DNA of 64,000 nt from Botrimarina mediterranea. GTDB lineage: Bacteria > Planctomycetota > Planctomycetia > Pirellulales > Lacipirellulaceae. Shown here in pieces: positions 54,697-63,951 of this stretch; the first letter of the stretch is position 1, and every line of letters begins with the position of its first letter. Below the pieces are notes generated by a model that saw only the letters and a list, made by a program, of their open reading frames with translations, was not told the origin of the DNA and ran no database searches. The translations under genes and the position numbers were made by a program. The stretch lies in NCBI RefSeq assembly GCF_007753265.1, contig NZ_CP036349.1, positions 5,142,861 to 5,206,860 of the forward strand, given 5' to 3'.

Positions 54697-55521
54697 ATGT
54701 ACCTGGATTACTGGCAACTCGCCGCGATGCCGTTCGACCCGGGGAGCGCCGACGGGGCGTTCTACTTCCCGGGCGAGGCGCACGAAGGCGCGCTGTCGAA
54801 GCTGCTCTACGCGGTGCGGCAGGGCCGAGCCGCCGCGGCGCTCGCGGGCCCCAGCGGCGTCGGTAAGACGCTGTTGGTGAACCGCCTGGCGGCTGCGCTC
54901 GAAGCGGACGGTGTGCGGCTCGCGCACGTTGTCTTCCCCGAGATGTCGAGCCGCGACCTGTTGGCTTACCTCGCCGAACGCCTCGGCGCGCCGGCCGTCT
55001 CGACCTCGCCGACCGGGACGATCGAAGAATCGGTCCGCCGCCTCGAAGCGCTCGCCAAGGCGAACGCCGGCTCGGGCGAGCGGCAGCTGGTCGTCATCGA
55101 CGAGGCCCACCTGCTCGAAGACTGCGGCGCGCTCGAAACCCTGCGGCTGATCACGAACTTCCGCAGCGGCTCCTCAGCGGCGTTCACGCTGCTCTTGGTG
55201 GGCCAGATGGGCCTGCTGTCGGCTGTCTCACGGAAGCCGACGCTCGATGAACGGCTCGACGTAAAAACACTGCTCCGCGCTTTCACCGCCGACGAGACCG
55301 CCGCGTACGTCCGCCATCGCCTGACGGCCGCCGGCGCGACGCGCGACCTGTTTAGCGCCGAGGCACTGCGTCAGCTGCACGTGCTGACCGGAGGCTACGC
55401 CCGCCGCATCGACCGGCTGTGTGACTTGGCGTTGGTGGTCGGCTTCGCCGAGCAGAAGCCCCAAGTGGGGCCCGTCGAACTCAACGCCGTGCACCGCGAA
55501 TTAGTGGCGGTGGGGACGTAG
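54697..55521 (+). CDS. ExeA/GspA-like AAA ATPase (PEP-CTERM system type)
   Basis: 274 residues. MYLDYWQLAAMPFDPGSADG at the start, Walker A ALAGPSGVGKTLL (near 52), Walker B QLVVIDEAHLLED and sensor/LLVGQMGLLSAV identify the ExeA-like group, which includes the ATPase linked to exosortase/PEP-CTERM polysaccharide loci. The window has three PEP-CTERM proteins nearby but no exosortase gene. It likely provides energy for assembly or export of an envelope polymer. Confidence 0.85.
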   Translation: MYLDYWQLAAMPFDPGSADGAFYFPGEAHEGALSKLLYAVRQGRAAAALAGPSGVGKTLLVNRLAAALEADGVRLAHVVFPEMSSRDLLAYLAERLGAPAVSTSPTGTIEESVRRLEALAKANAGSGERQLVVIDEAHLLEDCGALETLRLITNFRSGSSAAFTLLLVGQMGLLSAVSRKPTLDERLDVKTLLRAFTADETAAYVRHRLTAAGATRDLFSAEALRQLHVLTGGYARRIDRLCDLALVVGFAEQKPQVGPVELNAVHRELVAVGT

Positions 55522-55522
55522 G

Positions 55523-55767
55523 GTCCGCTGGGCGGACCGTAACTCGTGGCATGAAGTCGTAGCCGACTCTCCTGCGGTGAATCTTTCGTGCGGTCCGCAC
55601 AGCGGACCCTACGAGTTCGTGGCACTAGTCGCGGGGGGCGCCACGATCAACACCTCCACGGACGCGACTTATCAGCCGCGGGGCCTTAGCCCCCGGTTCG
55701 TGTGATCGCCGTCGCTATCCGAAACGTTTGGCTACGCAACTCGTGCGGTCCGCCCAGCGGACCCTAC
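55523..55767. repeat. Cluster of short GGTCCGC palindromes and a PR-C half
   Basis: GGTCCGCTGGGCGGACC (55524), GGTCCGCACAGCGGACC (55594) and GGTCCGCCCAGCGGACC (55748) are three copies of one small hairpin; the right arm of PR-C (AGCCGCGGGGCCTTAGCCCC, 55674) lies between them. The last copy reaches into the 3' end of the next gene. Confidence 0.65.
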
Positions 55768-57288
55768 CAAGAGCGCGAGCATCATTAGGACGCTGGTCGG
55801 TTCCGGCACGCTCGTGCTCTGGGGAATCGATGCGCCGTAGTTCGCCGCCCAGACGTCGTAGCCGGCCTGCGTGTCGTCGGGCGAGTTGCCGTCACGCCAG
55901 ACCGTGTAGTCCGCGGCGTCGACGCGGCCGTCGTTGTTGTAGTCGCCGGCCAAAGCGGCGGCGATCACTTCAAACGAGATCGGGACCTGCACCAGACTGT
56001 TCTCCGCGGCTTGGCTCAACGACGAGATCGTCAGCATGCCGGAGCGCAGCCCGAGCGTGGAGGTGTCAAGCGAAAGGTCGTAGCTGAGCCCGGCCGACAA
56101 CGCCGCGGCGACCCCCGCGAACGCGCCGGTGATCGAGCCCGAGGTCGAGATCGAGAAGTCGAGCTCGTCGGCGCCGACCGCTGCGACGACGTCGGCGTCG
56201 TTCGTGACCGTCAGCCCGAGGGCAAACTCTTCGCCTTGCTCAAGCGTGAGAGGAATCTCGTCGAGCGCGTAGCCGAGCACGGCAGGGAGCTGGTAATCGG
56301 CGATCACCGGCAGGTGGTCGCTGAAGTCGTGCAGCGCGTTGAGCACCGCCGCCGGCTGCGAGCGGCCGACAAACGTGTTGTTGATCCGCTGGTTGTAGGA
56401 CACGCCGTCGTTGCCGAACGCTTGGTACGAGTGCTCGAGCCCCGACATCCCGGTTGAGGTCGGGCCGATATAGCTGAGGCCCTCGCCGTCGAGCAGGCTC
56501 GACGTGACGAGTTGCAAGTCAAAACGGTCGTCGTTGCCGCCGGTGGCGCCGCCGTCGCCGATCGATGTCGTGCGGGTCGATTGCGTCAGGTGCTGCGCGT
56601 TCGCCGCACTCGGCCACGACAACAACGCGAGCGGGTCGAAGGCTTCGCCATTTCCGGACGCCGTCAGGTTGAGGTAGGTCGACTCGTTGTTGCTGTAGAT
56701 ATTGAAGTCGCCTGAGTAAACGATGTTGACGCCGGCGCCGAGGGCGTCCGCGTTGTTGCGAAGACGCTCAGCCTCTTCCGCACGTAGGTTGCGATCAGCC
56801 GCAGCGCTTCCGGCCTTGAGGTGGCTGACGTAGTTGTAGAACGTGGCGTCACTGGACGTGTAACCAACGGGCTGGAACTCCAGTCGACGCGTTGGACGCG
56901 GGCCGGTCGTGAAGACATTGACGTTCGCCTCTAGCGACACCGACGCCGAGTCGTACACGGCGGCAATCAAGTCGTTGCCCGATCCCGAGATGGCTACCTG
57001 GTACGAACTCACTCCGAAGAGATCGTTCAACGCGTCGGCCAATTGGCTGGCGGTCGAGACGCCGGCGGCAATCGTCCGCTGCTCTTGCAGCCCGATGACA
57101 TCGGGCCGCTTGGCTATGCCGTTGCGGGGGGTAGTCGCAATCGCCTCGAAGACGGTCCGGGCGAGAGCCAAGTCCGTCGAGTCGAACGGCTTGTCAAGCG
57201 TGTTGTAGGTGACAACGCGGAGCTGCGCCGACGCCACGACAGGCGCCAACAGCGCGCAGAGAACGGCCACTCGAATCACTTGAGACAT
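55732..57288 (-). CDS. Endonuclease/exonuclease/phosphatase-fold protein, PEP-CTERM
   Basis: 518 residues from the ATG at 57288 (MSQVIRVAVLCALLAPVVAS), a signal peptide. The fold's motifs are in order: VVTYNTLDKP, VIGLQEQRT (metal Glu), YVSHLKAGS, VYSGDFNIYS and DFSDHLPVIADY (catalytic Asp-His). Residues about 355-450 form an Ig-like beta domain, followed by a dockerin-like loop (DYNNDGRVDAADYTVWRDGN) and a VPEPTSVLMMLALL tail. It is probably an exported nuclease or phosphodiesterase sorted by a PEP-CTERM route. Confidence 0.9.
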   Translation of the reverse strand: MSQVIRVAVLCALLAPVVASAQLRVVTYNTLDKPFDSTDLALARTVFEAIATTPRNGIAKRPDVIGLQEQRTIAAGVSTASQLADALNDLFGVSSYQVAISGSGNDLIAAVYDSASVSLEANVNVFTTGPRPTRRLEFQPVGYTSSDATFYNYVSHLKAGSAAADRNLRAEEAERLRNNADALGAGVNIVYSGDFNIYSNNESTYLNLTASGNGEAFDPLALLSWPSAANAQHLTQSTRTTSIGDGGATGGNDDRFDLQLVTSSLLDGEGLSYIGPTSTGMSGLEHSYQAFGNDGVSYNQRINNTFVGRSQPAAVLNALHDFSDHLPVIADYQLPAVLGYALDEIPLTLEQGEEFALGLTVTNDADVVAAVGADELDFSISTSGSITGAFAGVAAALSAGLSYDLSLDTSTLGLRSGMLTISSLSQAAENSLVQVPISFEVIAAALAGDYNNDGRVDAADYTVWRDGNSPDDTQAGYDVWAANYGASIPQSTSVPEPTSVLMMLALLVGSAGRTARVA

Positions 57289-57330
57289 ACCCGCCACGCT
57301 AACCACGGATCACTGAAACAGGAAGCAAAC

Positions 57331-57366
57331 AACAAAGAAAAGGCGGGGCGACGAATCGCCCCGCCT
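57331..57366 (-). terminator. Rho-independent terminator of the 57422 gene
   Basis: Stem AGGCGGGGCGA / TCGCCCCGCCT with a four-base loop, followed on the minus strand by a T-rich run, 55 bp after the stop codon. Confidence 0.8.
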
Positions 57367-57421
57367 CGATTGGACTCAACAACGACAACCCGGCCGAAGC
57401 CGAAGACCTCAGCGACAGGTC

Positions 57422-58639
57422 TTAACGGCGGCGGGCGGCGAAGAGGCCAGCCGCAGCCGACAGGAGGACCGCCAGCGACGTCGGTTCGGGAACCGAGACA
57501 GCCGGCGGCGTCGACGTGGCGCCGTAGTTATCGGCCCATGCGTCGTAGCCCGTTTGGCTGCTGTCGGGGGAATTGCCGTCACGCCAGACGGTGTAGTCAG
57601 CGGCGTCAACCTTGCCGTCGCTGTTGTAGTCGCCGGTCAGACCCGCAGCCTCGCTGAGGAGGATGTTGTCGAAAGCGAAATACTCGTCGCCGCCGTCCGA
57701 GACGCCATTGATCGTCAAAGTGAGCGTCGAGCCCGATCCAACCAACGCGGTCGTATAGGTAGCGAAGTCCGCGATCAATTGCTCCTCAACGAGCGAGCCG
57801 TCACCCGTAGTGACCACGAGTGGGTCCTTCGGCGGGTTGAACTCGGCCGTGTCGAAGGAGCCGTCAAGGTAGGCGCGGACATCCTCGGGACCACTGGCGA
57901 AGTTCACCGAGATGATGCCATCTTGAGGGGTGGTGTCGCCGTTGGTGCCGTCGTCGTCCGGGTGATAATCAATCACGCCCGGGGTCGGTCCGAAGTCAAT
58001 CAGGTCTTGCCACTCGGCGGGAGTGAAGAACGTGTTCGTGAATCGATCAACAAACGTGCCGTCGTCCATTGTCCATGAGTAGAACGGACCCGTCTTGCCT
58101 TGGACACGAAAGGCAAGCTGTGAAGGGCCGCCATCGATCGAGTAGTTGAACTCGTACAAGTCGGCCTCTTCGAAGTCGCCGAGCATGCCCATGTCGATCG
58201 ACATGACTAGGTTCGAGCGGCCTGATATATCGAATGACATGGACGCCGAAACTGCGCCCGACCCATCGGGGTTGTTGCTGTTGACTGTATCGACGCCCAA
58301 AACGAAGTCATCCGTCTTGAATTCGGAAACAAAGCCCGCCGTGTCGCCCGGGAACCCATCTAGAGACTCGTCGACAACACCGAAGGGAAGGTTGTCCGCG
58401 TCGGCGGTGCTCACCTCACCCCAGCGGTCGAAGATCGACCCCGAACCAGTTCCAAAGGTGCCACGTGGGCGGCCCGTGCCGTCGTTATTCGGGGTGAAGG
58501 TCAGCCCGGTCGAGCTGAATCCGCCGTTGGTCGCGCCGCCGTCGAAGTCCTCGCCGGCAAAGGGGGTCTGGGCGCCCGCCGCAAGCGGCAACGCCAACAC
58601 AGCAGCCAGTGCGGCCGACTTCGCAAGAGTGAACGTCAT
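57422..58639 (-). CDS. Exported dockerin-like PEP-CTERM protein
   Basis: 405 residues from the ATG at 58639 (AGGGA site upstream; MTFTLAKSAALAAVLALPL signal). No known enzyme motif; the body is beta-rich with Asp/Gly/Asn-rich loops (DFDGGATNGGF, YHPDDDGTNGDTTPQDG), like planctomycete lectin or jelly-roll surface proteins. The dockerin loop DYNSDGKVDAADYTVWRDGN is almost the same as in the 55732 gene, and the end is VPEPTSLAVLLSAA with RRR. Role unknown. Confidence 0.8.
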   Translation of the reverse strand: MTFTLAKSAALAAVLALPLAAGAQTPFAGEDFDGGATNGGFSSTGLTFTPNNDGTGRPRGTFGTGSGSIFDRWGEVSTADADNLPFGVVDESLDGFPGDTAGFVSEFKTDDFVLGVDTVNSNNPDGSGAVSASMSFDISGRSNLVMSIDMGMLGDFEEADLYEFNYSIDGGPSQLAFRVQGKTGPFYSWTMDDGTFVDRFTNTFFTPAEWQDLIDFGPTPGVIDYHPDDDGTNGDTTPQDGIISVNFASGPEDVRAYLDGSFDTAEFNPPKDPLVVTTGDGSLVEEQLIADFATYTTALVGSGSTLTLTINGVSDGGDEYFAFDNILLSEAAGLTGDYNSDGKVDAADYTVWRDGNSPDSSQTGYDAWADNYGATSTPPAVSVPEPTSLAVLLSAAAGLFAARRR

Positions 58640-59119
58640 GGTCAATCCCTGAGGTAGAAATAGCTCAGCAGGAAACGGGCTGATGGGGGGAACGAAAAGC
58701 GGCGGACCGCTTCTAAGGCAGGAGCAATCGGAGGGAGGTCTGTTCCAGAGAAGGGCGGCGACGCCGCGGCCGACTCCAAGAGACGCGTTTGCTACGAATC
58801 GGTGGGCCAAATCTGCTAGGACACCGCCGTGCGTCCCGATCGTTGCGGAGCCCACCCTGCCCAGTCTGAAAGCCCTCCTGGGCCTATTACCTGTGGCGGT
58901 GAACTATTCCGTGCCGCATCACGAAGCGATTTGGACTCCGCGGAACGGCCTTGCGGCACGGCGCGTGGAGCATCTGGATAGTAACTAAGGCCAGCACAAA
59001 ACGCGACGCCCTAGTCGGCAAATTCATCAAATCTTGTCGAACCGACCCGCGGTGTCCTCTCCCCCGCCGCCCCCGTACTCCCCCGCTCCAGCACGGCGTC
59101 GAGAAGTTAAGATGGCGGG
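58640..59119. other. 480-bp divergent region without a gene
   Basis: Lies between the minus-strand PEP-CTERM gene and larB. A 101-residue frame is open but has no support. One 10-bp perfect inverted repeat (CCGTGCCGCA at 58910 and TGCGGCACGG at 58952) could form a hairpin. Promoters must be here; none could be fixed. Confidence 0.5.
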
Positions 59120-59839
59120 ATGGCCGACTCCCCCCCTAGCCTGCCCCTCGCCGATGGCGCCGTCACCCTCGACGCCGACCGCCGGCGTCGATGTGGTTAT
59201 CCCGAAGTGGTTTACGGCGAAGGCAAGCCGCCTGAGGCGATCGCCGCTGTCTTTGCCGCCCTGCTCAGCCGGGGCGAGCCGGCCCTGGCGACCCGGGTCG
59301 ATCCCGCCGCCGCGGCGCTGCTGCTAGAGCGGTTCCCCTCCGCCCGGCACAACGCGATCGCCCGGACCGTCAACGCCACCGCCCAAGGTGTAGCCCCGGC
59401 TGAACCTATCGGCCGAGTCGCTGTCATCACCGCCGGGACGACCGACCTCCCGGTCGCCGAAGAGGCGGCCGAGACGCTCCTCTGGATGGGTCTGGCCGTC
59501 ACCCGCGTCAACGACGTGGGCGTCGCCGGCCCGCACCGTTTGCGCGAACGGCTCGCCGAGTTCGAGTCCGCCGACGCGATCGTCGTCGCCGCCGGCATGG
59601 AGGGCGCCCTGCCGAGCGTCGTCGCGGGCTATGTCTCATCCCCGGTGATCGCCGTCCCGACGAGCGTCGGGTACGGCGCCAACCTCGGCGGCGTCGCGGC
59701 GCTCTTGTCGATGCTCAACAGCTGCGCGTCGAACGTCGCGGTGGTGAACATCGACGCGGGCTTCAAGGCGGGTTACATGGCGGGCCTGATTGCCTCTCAG
59801 AAACACGTCGCCTTACGCCAACAAGAGGCGCCCAAGTGA
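59120..59839 (+). CDS. larB: LarB, pyridinium-3,5-biscarboxylate synthase
   Basis: 239 residues with the AIR-carboxylase-like fold of LarB: GYPEVVYGEGKPPEAIAAVF, AVITAGTTDLPVAEEAAET, ADAIVVAAGMEGALPSVVAG and SVGYGANLGGVAALLSMLNS. LarB makes the first intermediate of the nickel-pincer nucleotide cofactor from nicotinic acid adenine dinucleotide. LarC and LarE are not in the window. The end overlaps the GTG of nnrD by four bases. Confidence 0.9.
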   Translation: MADSPPSLPLADGAVTLDADRRRRCGYPEVVYGEGKPPEAIAAVFAALLSRGEPALATRVDPAAAALLLERFPSARHNAIARTVNATAQGVAPAEPIGRVAVITAGTTDLPVAEEAAETLLWMGLAVTRVNDVGVAGPHRLRERLAEFESADAIVVAAGMEGALPSVVAGYVSSPVIAVPTSVGYGANLGGVAALLSMLNSCASNVAVVNIDAGFKAGYMAGLIASQKHVALRQQEAPK

Positions 59840-60735
59840 TCGACGTCACGCACGACCCACTCCCCGCGCTCCGAGATCGCCTCGCGACCTCGCACAAAGG
59901 CGACTACGGCCGCGCGCTGGTGGTGGGCGGTTCGCTCGGCATGGCCGGCGCGCCGGCGCTCGCGGGCATGGCTTGCCTCCGCTCGGGCGCGGGCCTCGTG
60001 AGCGTCGCGACGCCGCGCTGCGTGCAGGCGACGGTCGCCTCGTTCTGCGCGGCGTACATGACGCAGCCGTTGGCGGACGATGGCGAACGCCTCGTCGATA
60101 AAGCCGGGCAAGCCGTCGCGAAACTCCTCGAAGACGCCGACGCCGCCGCCATTGGCCCCGGCCTCGGCCGCAGTGATGCGATTAACTCGTTGGTGGGAGC
60201 GATGTGGACGCTTCCCACGCCGATGGTCGTCGATGCCGATGCCCTCAACTCGCTGGCGCTGATGGGCTCGAGCCGCGCCGCTCCCGCTGGCCCGCGCGTC
60301 CTGACGCCGCACGCCGGCGAGTTCGCGCGGCTCAGCGGCTCGCCGCTTAGCGACCCCAACCACCCCGAAGAACGCCGCGACCGCACCGCCGAACTCGTCC
60401 AATCGCTCGGCGGCGATCAAACCGTTGTCCTTCTCAAGGGCGCTCATACCATCATCACGGATGGCGATCGCTACGCGGTCAACGCCACGGGCAACCCCGG
60501 CATGGCGACCGGCGGGACCGGCGACGTCCTCACCGGCGTCATCACGGCGCTGCTCGCCCAAGGCCTCGACGCCTTCGCCGCGGCCCGGCTCGCCGCCCAC
60601 GTCCACGGGTTGGCGGGCGACCTCGCAGCGGCGAAGCTAGGCGTCATCGCCCTCACCGCCACCGACCTCCTCGATTACCTGCCCGAAGCCTGGAATCAAA
60701 CGACGAAGCTAACCCAACTCAGCGCCGATATCTGA
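59836..60735 (+). CDS. nnrD: ADP-dependent NAD(P)H-hydrate dehydratase
   Basis: 299 residues from a GTG start that overlaps the larB stop (GTGA). The ribokinase-like core shows KGDYGRALVVGGSLGMAGAP, AAIGPGLGRSD, MVVDADALNSLAL, VLTPHAGEFARLSG and NPGMATGGTGDVLTGVITAL. It repairs hydrated NAD(P)H. The NnrE epimerase half is absent, so it is the single-domain NnrD type. Coupled to larB, whose substrate also comes from NAD metabolism. Confidence 0.93.
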   Translation: MIDVTHDPLPALRDRLATSHKGDYGRALVVGGSLGMAGAPALAGMACLRSGAGLVSVATPRCVQATVASFCAAYMTQPLADDGERLVDKAGQAVAKLLEDADAAAIGPGLGRSDAINSLVGAMWTLPTPMVVDADALNSLALMGSSRAAPAGPRVLTPHAGEFARLSGSPLSDPNHPEERRDRTAELVQSLGGDQTVVLLKGAHTIITDGDRYAVNATGNPGMATGGTGDVLTGVITALLAQGLDAFAAARLAAHVHGLAGDLAAAKLGVIALTATDLLDYLPEAWNQTTKLTQLSADI

Positions 60736-60756
60736 GGAGGGCCGCACACCGCGACG

Positions 60757-60805
60757 CGTTCCCCCTTATCCCCTAGCCCCTTCAGCCCCTAACCCCTCGT
60801 CCCTC
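60757..60805. repeat. PR-D half block
   Basis: C-rich run CCCCTTATCCCCTAGCCCCT and CAGCCCCTAACCCCTCGTCC just before ribF; no G-rich partner nearby. Confidence 0.55.
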
Positions 60806-60810
60806 CCCCG

Positions 60811-61758
60811 TTGCACATCACCCGCCATCTCGCCGACCTCCCAGCCGACGCCCGGGGCGGCGCCGTGGCGATCGGTAATTTCGATGGCGTCCATCGGGGC
60901 CACGCGAAGATCGCCGAGCGGCTCGTCGCCCGCGCGCGGGAGATCGAAGGACCGGCGGTGGTCTTCACTTTCGACCCGCATCCCGTGCGGGTGCTGCGCC
61001 CCCACGAGTACCCGCCGCCGCTCACGTGGACCGAGCGGAAGGCCGAGCTGCTGACGAAGCTCGGCGTCGATCACGTCGTCGCCTACCCCACTGACGAAGC
61101 GCTGCTGCGACTCACCACGCGCGAGTTCTTCGATCTCGTGCTCCGCGAGTCGATGGCCGCCAAGGCGCTCGTCGAAGGCCCGAACTTCTTCTTCGGTCAC
61201 AACCGTGAAGGGGACGTCGCGCTCCTCGGCAAGTTCGCCGCCGAGGCGGGCATGAGCCTCGACGTCGTCGAGCCGAACAGCGAAGGGGGTGAGCTGGTAA
61301 GCAGCTCGCGTATCCGCCGCCTCATCGGCGAAACAGGCGACGTGGGCCGCGCGCTGACGATGCTCACGGCGCCCTATCGCATCCGCGGCATCGTCACCCA
61401 CGGCGCCGGCCGCGGCGCGAAGATCGGCTTCCCCACCGCCAACCTCGAAGGCATCGACACGATCCTCCCCGCCGAGGGCGTCTACGCCGGCGTCGGCAGG
61501 CTCGTCGGTCGCGACGGCCCCATGGGCGTTTGGCCCGCCGCGATCAACATCGGCCCCAACCCCACCTTCGGCGAGGTCCACGCCAAGGTCGAGGCCCACC
61601 TCATCGGTTGCGACGAAACCGTCTACGGCCGCCCGGTAGAAGTTGACTTCCTCGACCGCTTACGCGACATCCGGACTTTCGCCTCCGCCGACGAACTAGT
61701 CGAGCAGGTAAAGAAAGATGTCGCCGCGACTCAGACCATCGTTACCAAAAACTATTAA
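60811..61758 (+). CDS. ribF: Bifunctional riboflavin kinase/FAD synthetase
   Basis: 315 residues from a TTG at 60811, the only codon near the conserved start. The nucleotidyltransferase motif VAIGNFDGVHRGHAKI, VVFTFDPHPVRVL and VSSSRIRRLI are in the N-terminal half; the kinase half has GAKIGFPTANLEG and INIGPNPTFGEV. Makes FMN and FAD. The start is preceded by a C-rich repeat arm, with no Shine-Dalgarno sequence. Confidence 0.94.
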   Translation: MHITRHLADLPADARGGAVAIGNFDGVHRGHAKIAERLVARAREIEGPAVVFTFDPHPVRVLRPHEYPPPLTWTERKAELLTKLGVDHVVAYPTDEALLRLTTREFFDLVLRESMAAKALVEGPNFFFGHNREGDVALLGKFAAEAGMSLDVVEPNSEGGELVSSSRIRRLIGETGDVGRALTMLTAPYRIRGIVTHGAGRGAKIGFPTANLEGIDTILPAEGVYAGVGRLVGRDGPMGVWPAAINIGPNPTFGEVHAKVEAHLIGCDETVYGRPVEVDFLDRLRDIRTFASADELVEQVKKDVAATQTIVTKNY

Positions 61759-61914
61759 CCACAGAGCCACGGAGGGCACGGAGGACAACACAGAGTAAAT
61801 GAATGACAAATGACCAAGCCCCAATGACCAATGTTTGGAGTTGGCGCTTTTCATTGGTCATTGGAATTTGCTCATTGGTCATTCCTCAGTGTCCTCTGTG
61901 CCTCCGTGGTAAAA
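61756..61914. repeat. Nested inverted repeat between ribF and nrnA
   Basis: Outer arms TTAACCACAGAGCCACGGAG and TCCTCTGTGCCTCCGTGGTA; inner arms ATGACCAATG and CATTGGTCATTGG. AT-richer than its surroundings. Confidence 0.65.
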
Positions 61915-61930
61915 CCGAACTACGAAAGAC

Positions 61931-62917
61931 ATGCCCATCGACTGGACCCCGCTCCGCAAGCTCGTCGCTGAGTGCGACTCGTTCGCGCTCACGTCGCACA
62001 CCCGCGCCGATTGCGACGCCGTCGGCAGCGAGCTGGGCCTACTGTACGCGCTGGAGTCGCTCGGCAAGCGGGTGCGGATCATCAACGCCGACGCGCCGCC
62101 GGAGCACATCCGTTTTATTGATGTCGAGGGCCGCGTCGAGGTATTGGGCGAGGGCGTCACCGTCGAAGACGTTCATCAGGCCGACGCGCACATCGTCTGC
62201 GACACCAGCGCGTGGGGGCAACTCGGCGCCATGGCGGACGTGATCCGCTCGTCGCCTGCGCAGCGCCTCGTCATCGACCACCATCAGAGCGGCGACGACC
62301 TCGGCGCCACGGTCCTCAAGGACGACACGGCAGAAGCGACGGGCCGGCTGATCGTCGAGGCAATGGACGCCCTCAAAGTCCCCATCTCGCCCAAGGCGGC
62401 GATGCCCCTCTTCGCGGCGATCGCCACCGACACGGGCTGGTTCCGCTTCCCGTCGGTGACGCCGATCACCTACCGCACCATCGCCCGCCTGATGGAAGCC
62501 GGCGCCAACCCCACCGAGCTCTTTCAGCAACTCTACGACCGCAACACGGCCGCCCGAGTACGGCTGCACGGTCGCATCATGGAGAGCATCGCTCTCGAAC
62601 TCGACGGCCGCGTCGCGTTCGGACAAGCGACCGACGAGGACTTCCAGGCGACTGGCGCCGCGCAGGCAGACACCGAGGACGTGGTCAATCGCCTCTTGAG
62701 CGTCGAGGGCGTTGAGGTCGCGGTGCTGCTAGCGAACATGGAGCCGGGCCTCATCAAGGCGAGCCTCCGCAGCCGCACCATCGTCGATGTGCGTCCCGTG
62801 GCGGAAAAGTTCGGCGGCGGCGGCCACGCCAAAGCGGCCGGCGTCCGCTATCGCGGCACAATCGCCGAAGCCAAGGCCGCGCTGCTAGCAGCGATCGTCG
62901 AACAGTTTCACGATTGA
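61931..62917 (+). CDS. nrnA: NrnA-like DHH-family oligoribonuclease/pAp phosphatase
   Basis: 328 residues. DHH motifs: TSHTRADCDAVGSELGLLYA (metal Asp), HIVCDTSAW, VIDHHQSGDDLG and DTGWFRFPSV; the C-terminal DHHA1 domain ends in GGGGHAKAAGVRYRG. The enzyme degrades very short RNAs and 3'-phosphoadenosine 5'-phosphate. The motif HTRAD replaces the usual HxNPD. Confidence 0.92.
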   Translation: MPIDWTPLRKLVAECDSFALTSHTRADCDAVGSELGLLYALESLGKRVRIINADAPPEHIRFIDVEGRVEVLGEGVTVEDVHQADAHIVCDTSAWGQLGAMADVIRSSPAQRLVIDHHQSGDDLGATVLKDDTAEATGRLIVEAMDALKVPISPKAAMPLFAAIATDTGWFRFPSVTPITYRTIARLMEAGANPTELFQQLYDRNTAARVRLHGRIMESIALELDGRVAFGQATDEDFQATGAAQADTEDVVNRLLSVEGVEVAVLLANMEPGLIKASLRSRTIVDVRPVAEKFGGGGHAKAAGVRYRGTIAEAKAALLAAIVEQFHD

Positions 62918-62983
62918 GAACGGCGAGCCGTAAGCGTCAGCGCCCGGAGTACGCCTGGTACCCGCTTCACGCCGGGCGCTGAC

Positions 62984-63951
62984 CAGGATTATGCAAGGGC
63001 TAGCACGGTCCGATGGCGAAGAGGGAGTCCGCGTCCCATTCTGCATGGAGAGATTCTATTCCTTGCAGGGGGAGACGATCCGATGGAACGCGAACTCTGG
63101 CGGTTATTGTACCGTTTGGTGAAACAGTTGGACGTGGGATGGGGGAGTTGGAGGTACTCCACCGGCGACATCGTGGTGGTTTACCTGTGGGCGGTGGTCC
63201 ACGACCGCCCCACCGCCTGGGCCGCGTGCCCCGAGAACTGGCCCACCGACCTCTGCCCTCAACCTTTGCCGACGCAAGGCACGCTGAGCCGACGCTTGCG
63301 TAAGCCCGCTTGCGTGCTGCTGCTGACGGCCGTGGAGCAGCGGCTGATCGGGCTGCTGAACCTGGGCCAGGGGATCGTCAAGAAGATCGATGGCAAGGCG
63401 CTCGCGGTGAGTCTGGTGAGCAAGGACCCCGACGCGGGCTACGGCCGTGGCGCCGGGGGCAAGCAGCTGGGCTACAAGCTGCATGTGATCTGGGGCGATG
63501 GGCCGATGCCGCTGGCCTGGGACCTCTCACCGATGAACGTCAGCGAGAAACGCGTGGCCCGCTGGTTGATCGAAGGGCTTGCCGGCGGCGGTTACCTGCT
63601 GGCGGACACCGAGTACGACGCCAACCCGCTCTACGACGCGGCCCAAGCCGAAGGGTTTCAGCTGGTGGCGAAGAAACGCAAGGGGAAAGGCTTGGGCCAC
63701 CAACGACATTCGCCCAGTCGGCTGCGGAGCATCGAGCTGTTGGGGACGGCGTTCGGGGCGGCTCTCTACCGCCAGCGGACGGCGATCGAGACCTCCTTCG
63801 GGACGCTGGTCACCTTCGGCGGCGGGCTCGCCTCGCTCCCCGCCTGGGTCCGACGCTTCCACCGCGTCCGACACTGGGTCCAGGCCAAGCTCCTTATCGC
63901 CGGAACCCGCTCGCTCGCAAAGAACCCTCAGCTACTAGTTGCATAATCCTG
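62984..63951 (+). mobile_element. Complete 968-bp insertion sequence, IS4/IS5-like
   Basis: Perfect 13-bp terminal inverted repeats CAGGATTATGCAA / TTGCATAATCCTG at 62984-62996 and 63939-63951. The flanking TGAC (62980-62983 and 63952-63955) is a 4-bp target duplication. It encodes one transposase. Length, single ORF and short duplication point to the IS5 or IS701-like groups; the exact group is not certain. Confidence 0.9.
63083..63946 (+). CDS. IS4/IS5-like DDE transposase
   Basis: 287 residues with the DDE triad in typical settings: VKKIDGKALAVS (first Asp), GYLLADTEYDANPLY (second Asp) and YRQRTAIETSFGTL (Glu in the Y-2-R-3-E signature, R two before). GGKQLGYKLHVIWG is the strand after the first Asp. 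The frame is complete and ends inside the right terminal repeat, so the element may be active. Confidence 0.9.
   Translation: MERELWRLLYRLVKQLDVGWGSWRYSTGDIVVVYLWAVVHDRPTAWAACPENWPTDLCPQPLPTQGTLSRRLRKPACVLLLTAVEQRLIGLLNLGQGIVKKIDGKALAVSLVSKDPDAGYGRGAGGKQLGYKLHVIWGDGPMPLAWDLSPMNVSEKRVARWLIEGLAGGGYLLADTEYDANPLYDAAQAEGFQLVAKKRKGKGLGHQRHSPSRLRSIELLGTAFGAALYRQRTAIETSFGTLVTFGGGLASLPAWVRRFHRVRHWVQAKLLIAGTRSLAKNPQLLVA

Noticed and set aside
58683..58988. 101-codon frame before larB
   Set aside because: No ribosome site, no domain and low-complexity composition; left as non-coding.
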